64,000 nucleotides of DNA, taken from assembly GCF_023716465.1 (NCBI RefSeq), contig NZ_CP092415.1:1961501-2025500 (forward strand), written 5' to 3'. The translations under genes were made by a program, and so were the position numbers. Below, piece by piece: positions 9,990-21,000 of the stretch (the stretch's first letter is position 1; each line of letters begins with the position of its first letter). The stretch comes from Flagellimonas marinaquae (lineage in GTDB: Bacteria; Bacteroidota; Bacteroidia; Flavobacteriales; Flavobacteriaceae). The notes under the pieces are model-generated. The model did not search any database and was not told where the DNA came from. It saw only the letters and a program-made list of their open reading frames with translations.

Positions 9990-10057
9990 CAAATAACAAA
10001 TTAATATTGAGTATTTTGGGTGCCAATTCACGAATGGGTGTTTCCAATTGACGGATG
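9990..10057 (-). promoter_or_regulatory. Candidate LytTR-type operator B and promoter
   Basis: Two 12-bp direct repeats, AATTCACGAATG (10025-10036) and AATTGACGGATG (10046-10057), differ at two positions and start 21 bp apart. On the minus strand GTTATTTG (9990-9997) keeps the TTTG of the -7 box at nearly the same offset (34 bp instead of 35) but lacks a perfect TA. It would drive the gene starting at 9945. Confidence 0.45.
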
Positions 10058-10109
10058 AAAATCAATCGATTACATGTTCCTTTTTATGGATGAAATGCAT
10101 GGGCTTCTC

Positions 10110-10148
10110 GATTTATGCCAATTCCCAAAACGGGCATTGGCATAAATC
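10110..10148. other. Perfect 13-bp inverted repeat
   Basis: GATTTATGCCAAT (10110-10122) pairs with ATTGGCATAAATC (10136-10148), with an inner CCC/GGG pairing in the 13-nt loop. There is no T run on either side, so it is a weak terminator candidate for the gene ending at 10198. A protein-binding palindrome or RNA processing site is also possible. Confidence 0.4.
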
Positions 10149-10197
10149 CTGTGAAAGTTTAACAACTCAAGCATAGAAAAGTTATAGAGTAGACCGT

Positions 10198-10575
10198 TTA
10201 TTTCTTTTCTGCGTTTTGAATCTGGCCAATAACCCCCATAACATCATAATTGGCGATTTTTCGCGTGCTGTAATTCCTTTTTATATGGTTGATATAGGTA
10301 TGAATTTCTAATGTGTAATAATTTTCAAGCTCAAATACAGGGTCCTTGGCAATTTCAAGACTGCTGTTTACTTTCATTTTTCCATAAGCCCTAGCATGAT
10401 AAACAATTTTGTGATTATTGTTCTCGTTATCCATCCATTCAATGGTCACCTCAATAAAATCATCCATTCGCTCCTTTAATTTATAAGAGGCATGTTTTGG
10501 TATTTTACCAAATTCGTATTCTGATTTTACCAGGTCTAAAATCCATTTTTCTAAAAAATTCCCTTTCATTGTCAT
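10198..10575 (-). CDS. Unrecognised small protein
   Basis: 125 aa; no family recognised. Soluble, with no signal peptide or membrane helix, and a lysine- and tyrosine-rich mix of strands and helices. It stands between two gaps of 250 and 146 bp, so it is likely a single-gene unit. The second codon pair (M-T-M) leaves a start choice between 10575 and 10569. It is not part of the adhesin operon with any certainty, although all genes here run on the same strand. Confidence 0.5.
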   Translation of the reverse strand: MTMKGNFLEKWILDLVKSEYEFGKIPKHASYKLKERMDDFIEVTIEWMDNENNNHKIVYHARAYGKMKVNSSLEIAKDPVFELENYYTLEIHTYINHIKRNYSTRKIANYDVMGVIGQIQNAEKK

Positions 10576-10721
10576 TTAAGTTTTAGGTGTTCTGATTTGG
10601 TCCTATTTCAGGAGTTTGGTTCAATATTATTGGGGTATAATATGGTTCAATAAATTAAGTTGAACATATGTACTTGGTGTTCGGTCCTTCCGGGAGTAGA
10701 TTATGAACTACTGATGATTTA

Positions 10722-11726
10722 CTAATTATTTTCGAATATTTTTTTAAACCAATTTATGGCATTGGTTCGCGCAATGGCTCTTTTGTTGTTGTCCCCGAAA
10801 TCAAACCCATGGCCAACACCTTCGTATATTCTAAATTCAACTGGAGCTCCCTTTTCCTTAAGAACATCGATCATACAAAGCGTGTTTTCCGTTAAATAGC
10901 CGTCCGATGGGATTTGATATAACATTGGTGCATAGGGCTCAAAAACATTTCCGTTTAGGGCATTTCCGCCACACGGACTTGCTCCCCAATAATTGTAGCC
11001 GCCAGAACCACCATAATAAAATACACCTCCTGCAAACCCTGTTTCTGGGTTGGGTGCCGGAGCTAAAACCCCAGAGGAGGAATTGTATTCCTTTCCATCA
11101 AAAGTTTGGGTCCATTGCCAATCGGCAGGTGTCTTGTTCGTATTGTACAAGGTAGAGGCAACAGCGCTTGCCCCATCTGAAAACCCAAGTAATCCTACAT
11201 CTTTAGGGTTGACCAAATTGGTGCCATCTTCCAATTTAAGCTTTCGTAATACATCTAGGGCGGCATAGGCATCTCTTGGTCGAATAAACTGTGAGCTTAT
11301 TTTAAAATTATCCGGAGCAGTTGTCCATTTTCCCGATCGGGTGGATACTCCTCTGCCCGAATAACTATCTACAAATGCACCGATTATACAATTTGCATTG
11401 AACAATTCTCGCCATTCGCTATTTTGACCTGACATTTTACCTGTTTTTGGATCATGATCAATCCACATTCCATCTGAACCGTGCATTACAACTACTGCAG
11501 AATGCCCTCCGGAATCACAACCTTCGGGAATCGAAAGAACAATGGGAATTTTGTAGTTGTCCACAATGGCATAAACCAATGTGTCCTTGGTAGATTGTTG
11601 AACAACAACTTCGGGACTATCCAAGGCAGATAATACCGCATCATCCTGACTACAGGACAAACAAGACATACCGATAATTAAAGATAGTAGGTAAATTTTT
11701 GATAAAGATTGGGTAAGCATTTTCAT
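10722..11726 (-). CDS. Lipoprotein, dienelactone hydrolase-like alpha/beta hydrolase
   Basis: About 334 aa. A lipoprotein signal (IIGMSCLSCSQDD) gives an acylated cysteine just after a hydrophobic stretch. The fold is alpha/beta hydrolase: VVMHGSDGMW (oxyanion side), nucleophile serine in GFSDGA, and a C-terminal histidine in GVGHGFDFG. Dienelactone-hydrolase relatives cleave esters or lactones; the substrate is unknown. The frame is open to 11798, but that start lies inside the upstream SprF gene. The ATG at 11726 is 10 bp past that stop and directly precedes the signal sequence (11720 is a second option). It is probably the last gene of the adhesin operon. Confidence 0.8.
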   Translation of the reverse strand: MKMLTQSLSKIYLLSLIIGMSCLSCSQDDAVLSALDSPEVVVQQSTKDTLVYAIVDNYKIPIVLSIPEGCDSGGHSAVVVMHGSDGMWIDHDPKTGKMSGQNSEWRELFNANCIIGAFVDSYSGRGVSTRSGKWTTAPDNFKISSQFIRPRDAYAALDVLRKLKLEDGTNLVNPKDVGLLGFSDGASAVASTLYNTNKTPADWQWTQTFDGKEYNSSSGVLAPAPNPETGFAGGVFYYGGSGGYNYWGASPCGGNALNGNVFEPYAPMLYQIPSDGYLTENTLCMIDVLKEKGAPVEFRIYEGVGHGFDFGDNNKRAIARTNAINWFKKIFENN

Positions 11727-11736
11727 AATGTTAATA

Positions 11737-12687
11737 TTAATAAGTACATGAGCAATTTGATATTCCTTGAAATAAATCGATTCCAAGGGTAACCACATGG
11801 GTCCCCGAGGAATATCCGAGTAATTCGTTTACAATGACTTGATATGAGTAACCGAAGTAAAAATCCCCCTTCTTCAGCCCAATAATTGGGGCTATATAAA
11901 GTGGGGATCCTAACTGATCGTTCAAAAACCTATAAGTAAGTCCAGCATAGTAATAGTCCAGAAAATCGTACCATTTGAACTTGGTGTTTACATCCGTTAT
12001 AGATCTTCCATCATTTTCAAAATATTGGAAAAAGACAGAAGGTTCTATTTCAAAGTCGGCCCTTCTACTTTTTCTGAATTTATATCCAGAATACACAGAG
12101 TAATTACGTAAAGTGTTCGGTTCAAAAATAGGGTCGAATTTTTCCAACTGTTTGTTCAAAATATTTGCGGCATTGACACTCAGGTAAAATCCGTTACGAC
12201 GGTACAAGACTCCAATATCAAAATTTGGATTGCTGGATGACCTGTCGTTTGTTATGGCAGGATCATCACCGGCTTCAGGGTCAAAATTTTCAATATCGAA
12301 TCTGATCTGATTAAGGTTGAAGGACAATGCGAAGGAGAAGTATTGGTCGTCATATTTATCTATGGTTAAATGGTGTGCAAAAGAAACTTTGCCTCCCCGT
12401 TGTTTGGTTTCACCATTGGAATCATTGTAAATCACCATCCCAATTCCAGATCGGTTTCCCAAACGCACATCGGCGGACAATGTCTGTGTATCTGGAGCAT
12501 CCTTAATACCTACCCATTGGGTTACCCCATTCATCCTTACCTTAACATAGTTTCCAATTCCAGCATAGGTAGGCGACATTAAAAACGGGTTGTCCGATAA
12601 GTATTGAGACAATTGAGGTATGGTCAATTCCTGTCCCTTCATCAGTAAAAAACTCATACACATTAATGTCATTATAATTTTCTTCAT
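11737..12687 (-). CDS. PorP/SprF family type IX secretion-associated protein
   Basis: 316 aa. Signal peptide to about residue 19 (MSFLLMKGQ), then LSQYLSDNPFLMSPTYAG and TQWVGIKDAPDTQTLSAD, the conserved N-terminal blocks of PorP/SprF, followed by a beta-barrel. It starts 14 bp after the stop of the giant type B-sorted protein and is presumably its dedicated secretion or anchoring partner. This is the second such pair in the window. Confidence 0.9.
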   Translation of the reverse strand: MKKIIMTLMCMSFLLMKGQELTIPQLSQYLSDNPFLMSPTYAGIGNYVKVRMNGVTQWVGIKDAPDTQTLSADVRLGNRSGIGMVIYNDSNGETKQRGGKVSFAHHLTIDKYDDQYFSFALSFNLNQIRFDIENFDPEAGDDPAITNDRSSSNPNFDIGVLYRRNGFYLSVNAANILNKQLEKFDPIFEPNTLRNYSVYSGYKFRKSRRADFEIEPSVFFQYFENDGRSITDVNTKFKWYDFLDYYYAGLTYRFLNDQLGSPLYIAPIIGLKKGDFYFGYSYQVIVNELLGYSSGTHVVTLGIDLFQGISNCSCTY

Positions 12688-12701
12688 CTATCAATTCAAT
12701 T

Positions 12702-15047
12702 TTATCTATACAATGTAAAGTGTCCTACAAACTCACGTCCAGACCCATCATTTAATTTTACTATATACCAATAATCGCCAGATGGCATAGGTTTTGAATC
12801 ATATTCACCATCCCAGGCCTCCGAAGGCCCTAGAGTCCATATCTTTCTTCCATATCTATCAAAAATGTATGTTTCAATATCAGGGAACAGTTTAGTGTTT
12901 CTAGGAGCCCAATAATCGTTTTGTCCATCAAAGTTTGGAGTAAAGAAATCTGGAATAGTGATTTCCATTAAGTTCATGGAAATACTTTGTACAACCTCGC
13001 AACCATTACTGTCAATCACTCTTACTGTAAAGGCTCCACTTCTGGTAATGGTATATGTGTTGGAGTCAGTTGCATCATTATCATCAAAATAATAGGTGTA
13101 AGGCGCAGTGCCACCAGTAACATTCGCAGTGATTTGATTCACATATTCGCTGGTAAGCGATAACTCTAATGGTTCAAAGTTTTCAACCTCAAATGTAATC
13201 TCACCTACACAACCATTGTCGTGGAGTATGAATAAACTATGTTTTCCAGGATTTATATTTCCAAAATCAGGACTTAGGATAAAATCATTTGGGTCAGTAG
13301 AGTCCAGAGCATATAGCACATTACTGCTGATAGATGAATCAGAGAGAGTTACATCAATTGTGTTTGATGGAAGGTTGGCATCGCACAAATACATCACATT
13401 TACCGAACCACTAAGGTTGGGTCCGCCTTGTAGAATGGTAAAATTTGTATTGGTTTCACAACCTGTGTCATCAATCACACTCATTTCATAATTTCCAGGA
13501 GACAAATCGGTTATGGAGAATGAATCTGTATTGAAAACCATAGGTTCCATACTGTTAAGCTGAACTGTAACTGGGAAAACAGCATCTCCGATTTCTATTG
13601 AGACCGAACCATTGTCATTTTCCCAGCAGGTTTCATGCTGAACATGGGTAGAGACACTAAATCCAGTAATGTTCACGGAAAATGAATTTTCTACGTAAGG
13701 GCATATCCCATTGCCTGGACTGAATATATATATAGTTTGGGAAGTTGAAATAACATCCCCAGCGGACAAAGGTGTTCCTGTTCCCCCACTTCCAGTAAAA
13801 TAGTTTCCATTGGTTAATTCAGGCAGGACATAAGAATCACATGCCTCTACGTTGCTCAGATTATCTGCATCGGGCTGTTGTTGTTCTGTGACGGTTATGG
13901 TCGCAGTTGCATCTGTTGCGCAGGGTGCCGTTGCGGCCACGGTATAGGTATATGTCCCTGCACCTGCGGGGGCGGGGGACCATGTTCCCCCTGCATCTGG
14001 GGTTCCCCCCAGTGCTGCGAAGAGCTGTGCTGCGGTGACGGAGTCCCCTTCACAAATGGCGAGGTTGTCGTCGCTTCCTGCATCGGGCTGTTGTTGTTCT
14101 GTGACGGTTATGGTCGCAGTTGCATCTGTTGCGCAGGGTGCCGTTGCGGCCACGGTATAGGTATATGTCCCTGCACCTGCGGGGGCGGGGGACCATGTTC
14201 CCCCTGCATCTGGGGTTCCCCCCAGTGCTGCGAAGAGCTGTGCTGCGGTGACTGAGTCCCCTTCACAAATGGCGAGGTTGTCGTCGCTTCCTGCATCGGG
14301 CTGTTGTTGTTCTGTGACGGTTATGGTCGCAGTTGCATCTGTTGCGCAGGGTGCCGTTGCGGCCACGGTATAGGTATATGTCCCTGCACCTGCGGGGGCG
14401 GGGGACCATGTTCCCCCTGCATCTGGGGTTCCCCCCAGTGCTGCGAAGAGCTGTGCTGCGGTGACTGAGTCCCCTTCACAAATGGCGAGGTTGTCGTCGC
14501 TTCCTGCATCGGGCTGTTGTTGTTCTGTGACGGTTATGGTCGCAGTTGCATCTGTTGCGCAGGGTGCCGTTGCGGCCACGGTATAGGTATATGTCCCTGC
14601 ACCTGCGGGGGCGGGGGACCATGTTCCCCCTGCATCTGGGGTTCCCCCCAGTGCTGCGAAGAGCTGTGCTGCGGTGACTGAGTCCCCTTCACAAATGGCG
14701 AGGTTGTCGTCGCTTCCTGCATCGGGCTGTTGTTGTTCTGTGACGGTTATGGTCGCAGTTGCATCTGTTGCGCAGGGTGCCGTTGCGGCCACGGTATAGG
14801 TATATGTCCCTGCACCTGCGGGGGCGGGGGACCATGTTCCCCCTGCATCTGGGGTTCCCCCCAGTGCTGCGAAGAGCTGTGCTGCGGTGACTGAGTCCCC
14901 TTCACAAATGGCGAGGTTGTCGTCGCTTCCTGCATCGGGCTGTTGTTGTTCTGTGACGGTTATGGTCGCAGTTGCATCTGTTGCGCAGGGTGCCGTTGCG
15001 GCCACGGTATAGGTATATGTCCCTGCACCTGCGGGGCGGGGGACCAT
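12702..15047 (-). CDS. C-terminal open segment of the giant adhesin
   Basis: This carries the last five-plus repeats, SprB-like domains and the complete T9SS type B sorting domain. Its apparent start (MVPRPAGAG) is an out-of-frame read of the repeat, created by the deletion at 15033-15036, not a real start codon. Confidence 0.55.
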   Translation of the reverse strand: MVPRPAGAGTYTYTVAATAPCATDATATITVTEQQQPDAGSDDNLAICEGDSVTAAQLFAALGGTPDAGGTWSPAPAGAGTYTYTVAATAPCATDATATITVTEQQQPDAGSDDNLAICEGDSVTAAQLFAALGGTPDAGGTWSPAPAGAGTYTYTVAATAPCATDATATITVTEQQQPDAGSDDNLAICEGDSVTAAQLFAALGGTPDAGGTWSPAPAGAGTYTYTVAATAPCATDATATITVTEQQQPDAGSDDNLAICEGDSVTAAQLFAALGGTPDAGGTWSPAPAGAGTYTYTVAATAPCATDATATITVTEQQQPDAGSDDNLAICEGDSVTAAQLFAALGGTPDAGGTWSPAPAGAGTYTYTVAATAPCATDATATITVTEQQQPDADNLSNVEACDSYVLPELTNGNYFTGSGGTGTPLSAGDVISTSQTIYIFSPGNGICPYVENSFSVNITGFSVSTHVQHETCWENDNGSVSIEIGDAVFPVTVQLNSMEPMVFNTDSFSITDLSPGNYEMSVIDDTGCETNTNFTILQGGPNLSGSVNVMYLCDANLPSNTIDVTLSDSSISSNVLYALDSTDPNDFILSPDFGNINPGKHSLFILHDNGCVGEITFEVENFEPLELSLTSEYVNQITANVTGGTAPYTYYFDDNDATDSNTYTITRSGAFTVRVIDSNGCEVVQSISMNLMEITIPDFFTPNFDGQNDYWAPRNTKLFPDIETYIFDRYGRKIWTLGPSEAWDGEYDSKPMPSGDYWYIVKLNDGSGREFVGHFTLYR

Positions 15048-18000
15048 GTTCCCCCTGCATCTGGGGTTCCCCCCAGTGCTGCGAAGAGCTGTGCTGCGGT
15101 GACGGAGTCCCCTTCACAAATGGCGAGGTTGTCGTCGCTTCCTGCATCGGGCTGTTGTTGTTCTGTGACGGTTATGGTCGCAGTTGCATCTGTTGCGCAG
15201 GGTGCCGTTGCGGCCACGGTATAGGTATATGTCCCTGCACCTGCGGGGGCGGGGGACCATGTTCCCCCTGCATCTGGGGTTCCCCCCAGTGCTGCGAAGA
15301 GCTGTGCTGCGGTGACTGAGTCCCCTTCACAAATGGCGAGGTTGTCGTCGCTTCCTGCATCGGGCTGTTGTTGTTCTGTGACGGTTATGGTCGCAGTTGC
15401 ATCTGTTGCGCAGGGTGCCGTTGCGGCCACGGTATAGGTATATGTCCCTGCACCTGCGGGGGCGGGGGACCATGTTCCCCCTGCATCTGGGGTTCCCCCC
15501 AGTGCTGCGAAGAGCTGTGCTGCGGTGACGGAGTCCCCTTCACAAATGGCGAGGTTGTCGTCGCTTCCTGCATCGGGCTGTTGTTGTTCTGTGACGGTTA
15601 TGGTCGCAGTTGCATCTGTTGCGCAGGGTGCCGTTGCGGCCACGGTATAGGTATATGTCCCTGCACCTGCGGGGGCGGGGGACCATGTTCCCCCTGCATC
15701 TGGGGTTCCCCCCAGTGCTGCGAAGAGCTGTGCTGCGGTGACTGAGTCCCCTTCACAAATGGCGAGGTTGTCGTCGCTTCCTGCATCGGGCTGTTGTTGT
15801 TCTGTGACGGTTATGGTCGCAGTTGCATCTGTTGCGCAGGGTGCCGTTGCGGCCACGGTATAGGTATATGTCCCTGCACCTGCGGGGGCGGGGGACCATG
15901 TTCCCCCTGCATCTGGGGTTCCCCCCAGTGCTGCGAAGAGCTGTGCTGCGGTGACGGAGTCCCCTTCACAAATGGCGAGGTTGTCGTCGCTTCCTGCATC
16001 GGGCTGTTGTTGTTCTGTGACGGTTATGGTCGCAGTTGCATCTGTTGCGCAGGGTGCCGTTGCGGCCACGGTATAGGTATATGTCCCTGCACCTGCGGGG
16101 GCGGGGGACCATGTTCCCCCTGCATCTGGGGTTCCCCCCAGTGCTGCGAAGAGCTGTGCTGCGGTGACTGAGTCCCCTTCACAAATGGCGAGGTTGTCGT
16201 CGCTTCCTGCATCGGGCTGTTGTTGTTCTGTGACGGTTATGGTCGCAGTTGCATCTGTTGCGCAGGGTGCCGTTGCGGCCACGGTATAGGTATATGTCCC
16301 TGCACCTGCGGGGGCGGGGGACCATGTTCCCCCTGCATCTGGGGTTCCCCCCAGTGCTGCGAAGAGCTGTGCTGCGGTGACTGAGTCCCCTTCACAAATG
16401 GCGAGGTTGTCGTCGCTTCCTGCATCGGGCTGTTGTTGTTCTGTGACGGTTATGGTCGCAGTTGCATCTGTTGCGCAGGGTGCCGTTGCGGCCACGGTAT
16501 AGGTATATGTCCCTGCACCTGCGGGGGCGGGGGACCATGTTCCCCCTGCATCTGGGGTTCCCCCCAGTGCTGCGAAGAGCTGTGCTGCGGTGACGGAGTC
16601 CCCTTCACAAATGGCGAGGTTGTCGTCGCTTCCTGCATCGGGCTGTTGTTGTTCTGTGACGGTTATGGTCGCAGTTGCATCTGTTGCGCAGGGTGCCGTT
16701 GCGGCCACGGTATAGGTATATGTCCCTGCACCTGCGGGGGCGGGGGACCATGTTCCCCCTGCATCTGGGGTTCCCCCCAGTGCTGCGAAGAGCTGTGCTG
16801 CGGTGACTGAGTCCCCTTCACAAATGGCGAGGTTGTCGTCGCTTCCTGCATCGGGCTGTTGTTGTTCTGTGACGGTTATGGTCGCAGTTGCATCTGTTGC
16901 GCAGGGTGCCGTTGCGGCCACGGTATAGGTATATGTCCCTGCACCTGCGGGGGCGGGGGACCATGTTCCCCCTGCATCTGGGGTTCCCCCCAGTGCTGCG
17001 AAGAGCTGTGCTGCGGTGACTGAGTCCCCTTCACAAATGGCGAGGTTGTCGTCGCTTCCTGCATCGGGCTGTTGTTGTTCTGTGACGGTTATGGTCGCAG
17101 TTGCATCTGTTGCGCAGGGTGCCGTTGCGGCCACGGTATAGGTATATGTCCCTGCACCTGCGGGGGCGGGGGACCATGTTCCCCCTGCATCTGGGGTTCC
17201 CCCCAGTGCTGCGAAGAGCTGTGCTGCGGTGACTGAGTCCCCTTCACAAATGGCGAGGTTGTCGTCGCTTCCTGCATCGGGCTGTTGTTGTTCTGTGACG
17301 GTTATGGTCGCAGTTGCATCTGTTGCGCAGGGTGCCGTTGCGGCCACGGTATAGGTATATGTCCCTGCACCTGCGGGGGCGGGGGACCATGTTCCCCCTG
17401 CATCTGGGGTTCCCCCCAGTGCTGCGAAGAGCTGTGCTGCGGTGACGGAGTCCCCTTCACAAATGGCGAGGTTGTCGTCGCTTCCTGCATCGGGCTGTTG
17501 TTGTTCTGTGACGGTTATGGTCGCAGTTGCATCTGTTGCGCAGGGTGCCGTTGCGGCCACGGTATAGGTATATGTCCCTGCACCTGCGGGGGCGGGGGAC
17601 CATGTTCCCCCTGCATCTGGGGTTCCCCCCAGTGCTGCGAAGAGCTGTGCTGCGGTGACTGAGTCCCCTTCACAAATGGCGAGGTTGTCGTCGCTTCCTG
17701 CATCGGGCTGTTGTTGTTCTGTGACGGTTATGGTCGCAGTTGCATCTGTTGCGCAGGGTGCCGTTGCGGCCACGGTATAGGTATATGTCCCTGCACCTGC
17801 GGGGGCGGGGGACCATGTTCCCCCTGCATCTGGGGTTCCCCCCAGTGCTGCGAAGAGCTGTGCTGCGGTGACGGAGTCCCCTTCACAAATGGCGAGGTTG
17901 TCGTCGCTTCCTGCATCGGGCTGTTGTTGTTCTGTGACGGTTATGGTCGCAGTTGCATCTGTTGCGCAGGGTGCCGTTGCGGCCACGGTATAGGTATATG

Positions 18001-21000
18001 TCCCTGCACCTGCGGGGGCGGGGGACCATGTTCCCCCTGCATCTGGGGTTCCCCCCAGTGCTGCGAAGAGCTGTGCTGCGGTGACTGAGTCCCCTTCACA
18101 AATGGCGAGGTTGTCGTCGCTTCCTGCATCGGGCTGTTGTTGTTCTGTGACGGTTATGGTCGCAGTTGCATCTGTTGCGCAGGGTGCCGTTGCGGCCACG
18201 GTATAGGTATATGTCCCTGCACCTGCGGGGGCGGGGGACCATGTTCCCCCTGCATCTGGGGTTCCCCCCAGTGCTGCGAAGAGCTGTGCTGCGGTGACGG
18301 AGTCCCCTTCACAAATGGCGAGGTTGTCGTCGCTTCCTGCATCGGGCTGTTGTTGTTCTGTGACGGTTATGGTCGCAGTTGCATCTGTTGCGCAGGGTGC
18401 CGTTGCGGCCACGGTATAGGTATATGTCCCTGCACCTGCGGGGGCGGGGGACCATGTTCCCCCTGCATCTGGGGTTCCCCCCAGTGCTGCGAAGAGCTGT
18501 GCTGCGGTGACTGAGTCCCCTTCACAAATGGCGAGGTTGTCGTCGCTTCCTGCATCGGGCTGTTGTTGTTCTGTGACGGTTATGGTCGCAGTTGCATCTG
18601 TTGCGCAGGGTGCCGTTGCGGCCACGGTATAGGTATATGTCCCTGCACCTGCGGGGGCGGGGGACCATGTTCCCCCTGCATCTGGGGTTCCCCCCAGTGC
18701 TGCGAAGAGCTGTGCTGCGGTGACGGAGTCCCCTTCACAAATGGCGAGGTTGTCGTCGCTTCCTGCATCGGGCTGTTGTTGTTCTGTGACGGTTATGGTC
18801 GCAGTTGCATCTGTTGCGCAGGGTGCCGTTGCGGCCACGGTATAGGTATATGTCCCTGCACCTGCGGGGGCGGGGGACCATGTTCCCCCTGCATCTGGGG
18901 TTCCCCCCAGTGCTGCGAAGAGCTGTGCTGCGGTGACTGAGTCCCCTTCACAAATGGCGAGGTTGTCGTCGCTTCCTGCATCGGGCTGTTGTTGTTCTGT
19001 GACGGTTATGGTCGCAGTTGCATCTGTTGCGCAGGGTGCCGTTGCGGCCACGGTATAGGTATATGTCCCTGCACCTGCGGGGGCGGGGGACCATGTTCCC
19101 CCTGCATCTGGGGTTCCCCCCAGTGCTGCGAAGAGCTGTGCTGCGGTGACGGAGTCCCCTTCACAAATGGCGAGGTTGTCGTCGCTTCCTGCATCGGGCT
19201 GTTGTTGTTCTGTGACGGTTATGGTCGCAGTTGCATCTGTTGCGCAGGGTGCCGTTGCGGCCACGGTATAGGTATATGTCCCTGCACCTGCGGGGGCGGG
19301 GGACCATGTTCCCCCTGCATCTGGGGTTCCCCCCAGTGCTGCGAAGAGCTGTGCTGCGGTGACTGAGTCCCCTTCACAAATGGCGAGGTTGTCGTCGCTT
19401 CCTGCATCGGGCTGTTGTTGTTCTGTGACGGTTATGGTCGCAGTTGCATCTGTTGCGCAGGGTGCCGTTGCGGCCACGGTATAGGTATATGTCCCTGCAC
19501 CTGCGGGGGCGGGGGACCATGTTCCCCTGCATCTGGGGTTCCCCCCAGTGCTGCGAAGAGCTGTGCTGCGGTGACTGAGTCCCCTTCACAAATGGCGAGG
19601 TTGTCGTCGCTTCCTGCATCGGGCTGTTGTTGTTCTGTGACGGTTATGGTCGCAGTTGCATCTGTTGCGCAGGGTGCCGTTGCGGCCACGGTATAGGTAT
19701 ATGTCCCTGCACCTGCGGGGGCGGGGGACCATGTTCCCCCTGCATCTGGGGTTCCCCCCAGTGCTGCGAAGAGCTGTGCTGCGGTGACGGAGTCCCCTTC
19801 ACAAATGGCGAGGTTGTCGTCGCTTCCTGCATCGGGCTGTTGTTGTTCTGTGACGGTTATGGTCGCAGTTGCATCTGTTGCGCAGGGTGCCGTTGCGGCC
19901 ACGGTATAGGTATATGTCCCTGCACCTGCGGGGGCGGGGGACCATGTTCCCCCTGCATCTGGGGTTCCCCCCAGTGCTGCGAAGAGCTGTGCTGCGGTGA
20001 CTGAGTCCCCTTCACAAATGGCGAGGTTGTCGTCGCTTCCTGCATCGGGCTGTTGTTGTTCTGTGACGGTTATGGTCGCAGTTGCATCTGTTGCGCAGGG
20101 TGCCGTTGCGGCCACGGTATAGGTATATGTCCCTGCACCTGCGGGGGCGGGGGACCATGTTCCCCCTGCATCTGGGGTTCCCCCCAGTGCTGCGAAGAGC
20201 TGTGCTGCGGTGACTGAGTCCCCTTCACAAATGGCGAGGTTGTCGTCGCTTCCTGCATCGGGCTGTTGTTGTTCTGTGACGGTTATGGTCGCAGTTGCAT
20301 CTGTTGCGCAGGGTGCCGTTGCGGCCACGGTATAGGTATATGTCCCTGCACCTGCGGGGGCGGGGGACCATGTTCCCCCTGCATCTGGGGTTCCCCCCAG
20401 TGCTGCGAAGAGCTGTGCTGCGGTGACTGAGTCCCCTTCACAAATGGCGAGGTTGTCGTCGCTTCCTGCATCGGGCTGTTGTTGTTCTGTGACGGTTATG
20501 GTCGCAGTTGCATCTGTTGCGCAGGGTGCCGTTGCGGCCACGGTATAGGTATATGTCCCTGCACCTGCGGGGGCGGGGGACCATGTTCCCCCTGCATCTG
20601 GGGTTCCCCCCAGTGCTGCGAAGAGCTGTGCTGCGGTGACTGAGTCCCCTTCACAAATGGCGAGGTTGTCGTCGCTTCCTGCATCGGGCTGTTGTTGTTC
20701 TGTGACGGTTATGGTCGCAGTTGCATCTGTTGCGCAGGGTGCCGTTGCGGCCACGGTATAGGTATATGTCCCTGCACCTGCGGGGGCGGGGGACCATGTT
20801 CCCCCTGCATCTGGGGTTCCCCCCAGTGCTGCGAAGAGCTGTGCTGCGGTGACTGAGTCCCCTTCACAAATGGCGAGGTTGTCGTCGCTTCCTGCATCGG
20901 GCTGTTGTTGTTCTGTGACGGTTATGGTCGCAGTTGCATCTGTTGCGCAGGGTGCCGTTGCGGCCACGGTATAGGTATATGTCCCTGCACCTGCGGGGGC

